From the NCBI RefSeq assembly GCF_937906425.1, contig NZ_CALCYR010000064.1, forward strand, positions 1 through 5,383: a stretch of 5,383 nucleotides of DNA. Direction: 5' to 3'. Source of the DNA: an uncultured Methanobrevibacter sp. GTDB taxonomy: Archaea; Methanobacteriota; Methanobacteria; Methanobacteriales; Methanobacteriaceae. Positions within the stretch are counted from its first letter, which is position 1; each line of letters opens with the position of its first letter. Positions 1 to 5,383 of this stretch are shown here, in pieces. The notes under the pieces are model-generated. The model saw only the letters and a list, made by a program, of their open reading frames with translations, was not told where the DNA came from and ran no database searches. The position numbers and the translations under genes are program-made.

Positions 1-61
1 AAAAAATAAAACAAGTAAAAAAAGTAAAAAATCTAAATGAATTAAATTAATAATTCATTTA
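1..61 (-). terminator. Hairpin plus T-tract terminator of the adhesin-like gene
   Basis: Read on the minus strand, the end of the adhesin-like gene runs into a perfect inverted repeat with 11-base arms (positions 51-61 and 34-44) and a 6-base AT loop (45-50). The upstream arm contains the TAA stop codon (59-61). Beyond the hairpin the minus strand carries three runs of T, of 7 at 17-23 and 6 each at 26-31 and 1-6. T-rich tracts are the main termination signal in archaea, so the T-runs alone would be enough; the stem is almost all A-T and thus weak. The role is inferred from position and composition. No further gene is seen before the window edge. Confidence 0.6.
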
Positions 62-2089
62 AGATAATTTTAAAGTATTTTTTACACTTACAGCCGCATA
101 TCTATCTGTTCCTGCAAATTTAGCAGTGAATGAATAAGTTCCTTTTTTAGTTAAACTAACCTTAACAGTAGCCACTCCCTTAGCATTGGTACTTGCAGTA
201 TAGGTCTTTCCATTTAGAACAACACTGACCTTTTTACCTTTCAAAGGATTTCCCTTAGCGGATTTGAGAGTGACGGATATTGTTTTTGTTTTGGCACTTG
301 CCTTATATGTTTTCTTATCTGCAGATATCTTGGTTTTTTGAAGGTTTACAGTAATCCTTGCTACAGCAAAACTTGCATTATAATCATCATCCCCAAGGAA
401 ACATATTGCAAATGTATAACCTCCCTTAATAGGAAGATTTACCTGAACCTTTGCCTGACCCTTGGAATCGGTGATGTAACTGTATACATGACCATTGAAT
501 CCTACAGAAACATTCTTGCCAGCCAATGCCTTTCCATCTGAATCTACCAATGTGAAGTAGAAGTATTCACCATTTCTTCCATCAACACCAACTTCAATTG
601 TGTTTGTGGTCATGTTCTTGAAGAGAATTGATGTGGCTGTTTTGTTAGGAGTGATATAAACTGGAACCTCAACAGTATTGTTCACAACATGAATTACTTC
701 AACAGGAACCTCAACAGTATTGTTCACAACATGAATTACATCAACAGGAACCTCAACAGTGTTGTTTACCACAACAATACGTTCCTCCACCTGACTTGAA
801 ACAATAAGTTTAGAGGTGTAATTGCTTGCATTTGAACTTATGTTTCCATCATAGACCAAACTAAGGTCCATCAGACCGGTTTGATTGATATTGAAACTAG
901 CCTTACCATTGGAATCTGTTTTGACAGAGCCTGCAGAACTGCCATTGATTAAAATCTTAACAGTGGCATTGGCAATTGCCTTGGAATTTGAATCCTTTAA
1001 GGAAATGCTAATATTTCCATCGTCACTGACATCCTCAATGTTTATAAGAGAATCAAGCACTACAGGTTTACTTGCCCTAACAAATAATGTATTGAAGGTC
1101 TGATTGCCAATGGAAAGGGAATTCAATAAGTCTATGCTTGGGTGGAAAGTAAGGAAGTTTTGTCCTTCGATTAACTTATCGCTAACTGACAACAAGTCAA
1201 AGTTTAAAATAGTAACACTTGCATCCACATTGGTGAGACTGACTGCATTTGAACTGTTTTGTCCATTGACCCATACGTAAAATGGATTGAATTCCATCTG
1301 ATTAGCCAATGTGAGATCATAATCAATATTTATCTTTACAATCCTGCTTTCACCAATTATGTAATCAATGCTTGAAACTTCAGGAGTGGAAACATAGGAA
1401 TAAACTATGGTATCATTGCCATCGTCCCCTCCGGTACCGTTTGTATCATTATTGTCACCTGTACCGTTATCTGTTCCGTTTTCCGTATCGTTGGTATCAT
1501 CTATAGGAGTCGGATTAGTGTAATTACAGTTTACAAGTAGCTGATTGAACTTATAGTTACCCATGGAATTGGCACTTAACAAGTTTACATCAGGATGGAA
1601 GGTTAATATGTTATATCCGTTTTCCATCTTGTCACTGATGGTCTTCAAGTCAAATGTGAATTCCTCAGCATCTGCGAAAACATTATAAATCTCTACCTTA
1701 TTCGCATCATTTTCACCATTGATCCATACATAATAGCTATTTCCTTCAATGGATTCTGACCTGTCATAGTCAAAATCAGCAGTCACTGTAATGATTTTGC
1801 TTTCATTAGCATTATATGTTACAGAAGATGGATTTGGTGTGGTCTCATAATCATAATCCCCTGATTTGACAATCTTGCCATCAGCAGATTTTTCATTTAA
1901 TTCATCATTAACATTACTGGAATCATCACTGTTTAAATCTATGTCATCACTGATTGCATCACCTATATTCAAATCACTGGATAAATCCCCAATAGCCAAA
2001 TCATCAGCAGCAAAGGATTGAGGAATAATCACCAGCAGAAATATTAAAATTAAAAATATTGGTAATGCGTTTTTAATATTAAAACTCAT
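59..2089 (-). CDS. Secreted adhesin-like protein with duplicated N-terminal domain and Ig-like repeats (methanogen type)
   Basis: A complete 676-residue surface protein of the adhesin-like family that is abundant in gut Methanobrevibacter and Methanosphaera. Residues 1-28 are a signal peptide: a long Leu/Ile/Phe core after an N-terminal Lys, ending QSFAA. Residues 29-75 are acidic (Asp/Ser/Asn). Residues 80-189 and 230-339 are two copies of one domain sharing YVW-NG-N, FDL, SDK, G-N-LTFHP and GN--FN-L-V. Between them lies a linker with six N-x-T sequons. Residues 343-431 are an Ig-like domain, 441-477 a 14-residue tandem repeat, 484-584 a second Ig-like domain and 585-676 a Lys-rich third one with the NGKTYTASTNAKGVATV pattern typical of the C-terminus of these adhesins. 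No transmembrane anchor or pseudomurein-binding repeat is visible after the signal peptide, so how it is held at the cell is unknown; the basic C-terminal domain is a candidate. The start gives a proper signal peptide and is preceded by a GGGA-containing site. The target is not predictable. Family call firm, genus inferred. Confidence 0.87.
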   Translation of the reverse strand: MSFNIKNALPIFLILIFLLVIIPQSFAADDLAIGDLSSDLNIGDAISDDIDLNSDDSSNVNDELNEKSADGKIVKSGDYDYETTPNPSSVTYNANESKIITVTADFDYDRSESIEGNSYYVWINGENDANKVEIYNVFADAEEFTFDLKTISDKMENGYNILTFHPDVNLLSANSMGNYKFNQLLVNCNYTNPTPIDDTNDTENGTDNGTGDNNDTNGTGGDDGNDTIVYSYVSTPEVSSIDYIIGESRIVKINIDYDLTLANQMEFNPFYVWVNGQNSSNAVSLTNVDASVTILNFDLLSVSDKLIEGQNFLTFHPSIDLLNSLSIGNQTFNTLFVRASKPVVLDSLINIEDVSDDGNISISLKDSNSKAIANATVKILINGSSAGSVKTDSNGKASFNINQTGLMDLSLVYDGNISSNASNYTSKLIVSSQVEERIVVVNNTVEVPVDVIHVVNNTVEVPVEVIHVVNNTVEVPVYITPNKTATSILFKNMTTNTIEVGVDGRNGEYFYFTLVDSDGKALAGKNVSVGFNGHVYSYITDSKGQAKVQVNLPIKGGYTFAICFLGDDDYNASFAVARITVNLQKTKISADKKTYKASAKTKTISVTLKSAKGNPLKGKKVSVVLNGKTYTASTNAKGVATVKVSLTKKGTYSFTAKFAGTDRYAAVSVKNTLKLS
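663..776 (-). repeat. 42-bp tandem repeat coding a 14-residue VNNTVEVPV unit
   Basis: About 2.7 copies of a 42-base unit starting at plus positions 663, 705 and 747. The first two copies are almost identical, and the third diverges at its upstream end. Each unit codes 14 residues (VNNTVEVPV followed by a D/E-V-I-H-V spacer), covering residues about 441-477 between the first and second Ig-like domains. Each unit holds an N-N-T sequon. It is probably an extended stalk or spacer whose length can change by recombination or slippage; that is inference. Confidence 0.9.
1073..1402 (-). repeat. Second copy of the duplicated ~110-residue adhesin domain
   Basis: Codes residues 230-339. It aligns without large gaps to residues 80-189, sharing YVW-NG-N at the centre, FDL, SDK and then LTFHP, LL, GN and FN-L-V. 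The copies have diverged strongly, so the duplication is old or the domain is widely reused. I do not recognise a named family. The alternating hydrophobic pattern suggests a beta-sandwich fold. Confidence 0.8.
1403..1519 (-). other. Asp/Asn/Gly/Thr linker dense in N-x-T sequons
   Basis: Codes residues 191-229, a low-complexity linker joining the two copies of the duplicated domain. It contains six N-D-T or N-G-T sequons (Asn 200, 204, 208, 214, 217 and 225). Archaea glycosylate such sequons on exported proteins through the oligosaccharyltransferase AglB, so this is a likely glycosylated, extended and acidic spacer. Occupancy cannot be read from sequence. Confidence 0.75.
1523..1852 (-). repeat. 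First copy of the duplicated ~110-residue adhesin domain
   Basis: Codes residues 80-189, directly after the acidic N-terminal stretch. It has the same order of landmarks as the second copy: YVWINGEN, FDL, ISDK, ILTFHP, GN and FN-LLV. It also holds the only Cys in this half of the protein (residue 188), so no disulfide within the domain is expected. Confidence 0.8.
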
Positions 2090-2092
2090 AAT

Positions 2093-2104
2093 CTTTTCCC
2101 TTAT
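2093..2104 (-). promoter_or_regulatory. Weak ribosome binding site of the adhesin-like gene
   Basis: On the minus strand AAGGGAAAAG lies just before the ATG at 2089, with 8 bases between the GGG and the start codon. It is a purine-rich partial match to the archaeal Shine-Dalgarno core and supports the chosen start. It also shows that archaeal sequence reaches at least to about position 2104 before the join. Confidence 0.5.
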
Positions 2105-2126
2105 ATTTTATAAAATAAATTATTAA
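2101..2126. other. Probable chimeric join between archaeal and eukaryotic DNA
   Basis: Left of this stretch are an archaeal signal-peptide protein gene and its ribosome binding site; right of it is an extremely A-rich eukaryotic gene. The stretch itself is pure A/T and could belong to either side, so the exact breakpoint cannot be placed. Short A/T-rich overlap of this sort is a plausible substrate for mis-assembly or for chimera formation during whole-genome amplification. The archaeal gene's real promoter is probably cut off here. Confidence 0.75.
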
Positions 2127-5100
2127 ATGGAAGATGACGATGATCAATCGACTTGTGTTGAACCTGTAATATCATATTGTTCACCTTCAGCTACTAGAGG
2201 AGTTAAAGAAATATCTAATAATAAGTTTAATTCATTTAGAAGTAATTATAATGATTTTTCTTCTCATCATTCATCTGTAAATAATACAATAATGCTTCCA
2301 TTTATATCATCTGACGGTTCAATTCGTACAGAAAAAAGTAATAAAAATATAAATAATTCAAAAGAAAATTCATCTAATAATTATTATATGAAATTTGACA
2401 GTACAAGAAATAAGACAATTGGTTCTAAAAGTGATAACGAGCAAAAGAATAATGAAAGTGTGAATTTAAAAATAACTCACACATATAATGATCTAAGTCC
2501 TAATATATTAAAAAGATCAACTTTTATTTGCAAAAGATTTAGTATGGGTCTCCCAGAAACAAATTATCAAGAAATGTTAAATTTCCGAAGCAGTCAAATA
2601 GAAAACAATTATGAAAGTGATAATGTCGCTAATTATAATAAAAAAATTGATGAAAATAAAGAAAATCATGACAACACAAAAGACTCGATACGAACAGCAA
2701 AAACTCGTCATAATAAAATAATCAACGATGAGAAAATTCCTTCTTTATTTTTAAAAACAGAAAAACAAGATAAAAAAAATAATAATAGTAATAATAATAA
2801 TAAAAATATTTTTGTATTTAAATCAAAAAAGCGAAGAAAAACCCAAAAAGTTCAAAAAGAAAGCAAAATTAATCTCAAAAAAAAAGACAAAGCTGTTCTT
2901 TTTTTTATAGAAAAATCAAAAAGTTTTAGCAATGAAGAATTACATAGGAATTGTCATTCTTCATATAAAAAGGAAAAGTCAAATGGAAATTTAGGCGAAG
3001 GAAAAATGTCTAAAGGAGAATATAGAAGTAATAAGAATGTAAAAAATATAAAAGATAATATTAATAAAGAAGATGCAATAAAAAAAAATTGGACGTCAAA
3101 AATTGGATTAATTGATAAATTTAAATCAGTAGGAAAAACCGATAAAAAAAAGAAGAAAAAAAATGATAGGAAAATTTCTTTCAAAGATCATAATTTTAAT
3201 AATAAATTAGTTAAATTAATGTTTTCAAGAAACCAAGAAGTAAAAAATAATAAATATGAATCAAGTGGATTGAAAATGTTAAGAGAACATATGAATAATA
3301 GAAATTATAAAGAAAAAAAAGAGGATGAAAAATATAAAAAAGAAAAAATTAAAAAATCAGGAAAAAGAAGTTTAAAAAACTCTAAAGACAAAAATGAAAC
3401 AGAAAAAGAAAAAGACAAAGATAAAAAAAGATTATCAGAAGAATTAAAAAGTGAAGATAGAAGACAAAGCGGATTTTTAAGTAAAGATGATGTTATTAAA
3501 AAAATATTTGATATCAAAGCAAGTTATAAAGAAAAAAGAGCTTCTAAAAAAGAAAGAACTAAGCATTATGAAACTACATTTAATAATGAATCAAAAAAAG
3601 AATTAAAAATAAAAGATAACAATAATGATTCAAATAATAATATATTATTAAAAATATCCAGAAGAAAAAGAAGTATATCACTACATTACCGAAATAATAA
3701 AATGCAAGAAATTTCTGAAGCATTAAGAGCAAAACTTCCCAAAAAAATTTCGAATCTGAATCTTATTAATGCATCATCAACTAATGTGATAAAAAAAGCA
3801 AAAAAAAAGAAAAAATTATCAGATGTCGAAGTTTTCCTCAAAAAAAATTTAAAAGATGAACAATACAGTTTATTCAGTAAATTTACAAATACAGTATATA
3901 CCGGACCAGATTTTACCAAATATATTATAAGTTGTTTTGAATTAATTATGGATATGGATAAAGATAGTCAAACTCGTCTAAAAACGAAAATAAATTTTAA
4001 TTTTCCAAAAAGTAAAAAAAAAGGACTCAAAAAACGTATAGCATTATTCGATTTAGATGAAACCTTAGTTCATTGTACAGGTGATATCAAATCAAAAAAG
4101 GCAAAATATCAACATACTATAGATATTTCATTACCAGGGAAAAACTCAGTAAAAGTCGGAATTAATTTACGTCCTTTATGGAAAGAGACTTTAGATTTAA
4201 TAAAAAAGAAATATCATATCGTAGTACATACCGCAAGTCATCAGACATATGCTGATGCTGTATTAGACTTTATGGATCCAGAAAAAAAATATTTTAAATA
4301 TCGATTATATAGAAATAATTGTTCTTTAGTAGATATTGACGATGTTAAATTTTATGTGAAAGATTTAGATATCTTTAATGAATATTATGATTTAAAAGAT
4401 ATAGTTATCATAGATAATTCAGTACTAAGTTTCGCTTACCATTTATACAATGGTATTCCGATAGTGCCGTATTATGAAGGCGAAAATGATAATTTTTTAT
4501 ATGTAGTAGGTTTATATTTAGATCATATTTATAAAGCAAATGATTTAAGAGAAGCAAATAAAAAGCTTATTAATCTTGATTATTTTTATGGTATAGCAAA
4601 ATCCCAAGTGGAAAATGCTGATAATATTATTGATGAAGAATCTGATGTTATTGAGGAAGGAGAAGGAGAAGAAAATAGTCACACTGAAATACCGGAAGAA
4701 AGCATTACGAATATTAATGCTAAAGGCGATGATACTTTTAAAAGCAAAAAATCGAGACATAAATCTGGAAAAACTGCGATAAATAATAGAGGGGGAATGC
4801 TCGGATCTCATTCGCCTTTAAGTGCAAGAAAAACATTTAAAGAACTTTCAGAAAATAAATTAATGAGTAATTCTAACTTATTTAATATGTATTTAGAAAT
4901 GAACGACAATAAAAATAAAATAAATAATCATTTTTCATTAACAGCAAAAGAAACAAAAAAAGAAAAATCTTTGCAATCAATAAACTTTTCGAATTATGCC
5001 AAATTAGTCAAGGAGGATATAAATATAATAAACAAAGAAGAAGAAGATAATAAAGAACGAGAATGTAAAAGTGAACCTGATATAAATCATCCTTCTTTTA

Positions 5101-5276
5101 TAAAAATGAAATTTATAAGTAATACAAAAATCTTAAGAAGAAATATGTCCGTAGTTGATGCTGATTATTTAGCAGAAAGAATAAAAAATTCAATTATGGG
5201 AAATTTGAAAATAATTAAAACAAATTTTTCTAATAAATTTAAAGATTTAGAAAATATATCAGATAATAATGAATAG
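2127..5276 (+). CDS. FCP1/SCP-type (NLI-interacting factor-like) phosphatase with long Lys/Asn-rich extensions, probably from a ciliate
   Basis: A 1049-residue protein with one recognisable domain, at about residues 635-801: an Asp-based phosphatase of the FCP1/SCP group in the HAD superfamily. Members typically remove phosphate from Ser/Thr, classically on the RNA polymerase II C-terminal tail, but the substrate here is unknown. Residues 1-600 are low in complexity, rich in Lys, Asn, Ser and Glu, with an Asn run (218-225), a Lys run (340-345) and basic clusters such as KSKKRRK (232-238) that could act as nuclear import signals, though the composition makes such matches cheap. The domain is followed by an acidic stretch (831-859) and another basic, Asn-rich tail. 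No signal peptide or membrane segment is evident. The frame is open for 1049 codons with no visible intron. A TAA stands directly before the ATG, but because the join is close by, the real N-terminus may be missing. Domain call firm, ciliate origin inferred. Confidence 0.85.
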   Translation: MEDDDDQSTCVEPVISYCSPSATRGVKEISNNKFNSFRSNYNDFSSHHSSVNNTIMLPFISSDGSIRTEKSNKNINNSKENSSNNYYMKFDSTRNKTIGSKSDNEQKNNESVNLKITHTYNDLSPNILKRSTFICKRFSMGLPETNYQEMLNFRSSQIENNYESDNVANYNKKIDENKENHDNTKDSIRTAKTRHNKIINDEKIPSLFLKTEKQDKKNNNSNNNNKNIFVFKSKKRRKTQKVQKESKINLKKKDKAVLFFIEKSKSFSNEELHRNCHSSYKKEKSNGNLGEGKMSKGEYRSNKNVKNIKDNINKEDAIKKNWTSKIGLIDKFKSVGKTDKKKKKKNDRKISFKDHNFNNKLVKLMFSRNQEVKNNKYESSGLKMLREHMNNRNYKEKKEDEKYKKEKIKKSGKRSLKNSKDKNETEKEKDKDKKRLSEELKSEDRRQSGFLSKDDVIKKIFDIKASYKEKRASKKERTKHYETTFNNESKKELKIKDNNNDSNNNILLKISRRKRSISLHYRNNKMQEISEALRAKLPKKISNLNLINASSTNVIKKAKKKKKLSDVEVFLKKNLKDEQYSLFSKFTNTVYTGPDFTKYIISCFELIMDMDKDSQTRLKTKINFNFPKSKKKGLKKRIALFDLDETLVHCTGDIKSKKAKYQHTIDISLPGKNSVKVGINLRPLWKETLDLIKKKYHIVVHTASHQTYADAVLDFMDPEKKYFKYRLYRNNCSLVDIDDVKFYVKDLDIFNEYYDLKDIVIIDNSVLSFAYHLYNGIPIVPYYEGENDNFLYVVGLYLDHIYKANDLREANKKLINLDYFYGIAKSQVENADNIIDEESDVIEEGEGEENSHTEIPEESITNINAKGDDTFKSKKSRHKSGKTAINNRGGMLGSHSPLSARKTFKELSENKLMSNSNLFNMYLEMNDNKNKINNHFSLTAKETKKEKSLQSINFSNYAKLVKEDINIINKEEEDNKERECKSEPDINHPSFIKMKFISNTKILRRNMSVVDADYLAERIKNSIMGNLKIIKTNFSNKFKDLENISDNNE
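2778..2801 (+). repeat. AAT microsatellite coding an Asn run
   Basis: Seven AAT codons broken by one AGT code NNNSNNNN (residues 218-225). Such trinucleotide runs are common in AT-rich protist and anaerobic fungal genes and are unlike the adhesin gene to the left. Confidence 0.8.
4029..4529 (+). other. FCP1/SCP phosphatase domain (HAD superfamily)
   Basis: The four HAD motifs are present and appear intact. Motif I is DLDETLVH, with Asp642 as the expected nucleophile, Asp644 as general acid/base and Thr646. R682-P683 matches the conserved RP before motif II. Motif II is HTAS (701-704) with Thr702. The Lys motif is VKDLD with Lys745. Motif IV is IIDNS with Asp763 and Asn764 for Mg2+ binding. 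The end, NGIPIVPYY, followed by an acidic loop and a hydrophobic helix, resembles the many ciliate NLI-interacting-factor-like phosphatases I know. All key residues are there, so the enzyme should be active. Confidence 0.9.
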
Positions 5277-5334
5277 TTTATTGTTTTAATTGAAGTAATA
5301 TTTTGACGTATAAATATTTTTTTATTACAAAAAA
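5277..5334 (+). other. AT-rich 3' flank of the phosphatase gene
   Basis: 58 bases of A/T-rich sequence between the TAG stop and the adapter. A backup TGA lies in frame at 5304-5306. No AATAAA signal and no telomere-like tandem repeat is seen. It ends in six A's (5329-5334) directly against the adapter; these could be genomic or the start of a poly(A) tail. Confidence 0.6.
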
Positions 5335-5383
5335 AGATCGGAAGAGCACACGTCTGAACTCCAGTCACGATCAGATCTCGTAT
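5335..5383 (+). other. Illumina TruSeq indexed adapter (artefact)
   Basis: The sequence begins AGATCGGAAGAGCACACGTC and runs on to AGTCAC at 5368. A six-base index GATCAG (5369-5374), which I recognise as TruSeq index 9, is followed by ATCTCGTAT, the start of the P7-side sequence, cut by the window end. This is synthetic DNA from read-through of a short library insert that was not trimmed before assembly. It marks the insert end at 5334, so the contig end here is not biological. Confidence 0.98.

Noticed and set aside
338..1103. Two open frames on the plus strand (338-541 and 885-1103)
   Set aside because: They lie antisense to the adhesin-like gene, have no ribosome binding site, and their products resemble no family; they are shadows of the real gene.
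2103..2116. TATA-like sequence on the minus strand just upstream of the adhesin-like gene
   Set aside because: An archaeal TATA box here would place the transcription start at or inside the coding region. Pure A/T sequence at a probable chimeric join is not good evidence for a promoter.
2778..2801. AAT repeat as part of a CRISPR array or a replication origin
   Set aside because: It is an in-frame trinucleotide run coding Asn, with no spacers and no origin boxes.
2954..4811. Four minus-strand open frames rich in Phe, Leu and Ser (2954-3184, 3305-3517, 3686-3919, 4545-4811)
   Set aside because: They are antisense translations of A-rich Lys codons, which give Phe and Leu runs. They look like membrane proteins only because of base composition.
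59..5276. Divergent gene pair forming a surface-adhesion and phosphatase signalling system, or transfer of a eukaryotic gene into a methanogen
   Set aside because: The two genes differ sharply in composition, the right one shows no adaptation to an archaeal host and has no archaeal ribosome binding site, and the contig carries adapter. A chimera explains it more simply.

Overview
This window is not one natural locus. It looks like an assembled metagenomic or single-cell contig joining two unrelated genomes and ending in sequencing adapter. The left part (about 1-2105) reads as a gut methanogenic archaeon of the Methanobrevibacter type. The middle (about 2127-5334) reads as a much more AT-rich, Lys/Asn-rich eukaryote, most probably a ciliate such as those of the rumen. 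The last 49 bases (5335-5383) match the Illumina TruSeq indexed adapter, including a six-base index GATCAG, which I recognise as TruSeq index 9.

Layout. Positions 1-61 hold a hairpin followed, on the minus strand, by T-tracts; this is the terminator of the archaeal gene. Positions 59-2089 (minus) encode a complete 676-residue secreted adhesin-like protein. It has a signal peptide, an acidic stretch, two copies of a ~110-residue domain separated by a sequon-rich Asp/Asn/Gly/Thr linker, an Ig-like domain, a 14-residue tandem repeat and two more Ig-like domains, the last Lys-rich. Positions 2090 to about 2105 hold a short leader with a weak ribosome binding site. The join between the two genomes lies somewhere in about 2101-2126. 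Positions 2127-5276 (plus) encode a 1049-residue protein with an FCP1/SCP-type (NLI-interacting factor-like) Asp-based phosphatase domain inside long, probably disordered, basic extensions. Positions 5277-5334 are an AT-rich 3' flank.

The two genes do not form an operon or a system: they differ in domain of life, base composition and signals. They may still share a sampling history, because rumen methanogens live on and in ciliates and adhesin-like proteins are candidates for that contact. A ciliate preparation carrying methanogen DNA could give such a chimera. I found no RNA gene, CRISPR array, transposon or prophage element, and I see no evidence for a new system spanning the two halves.
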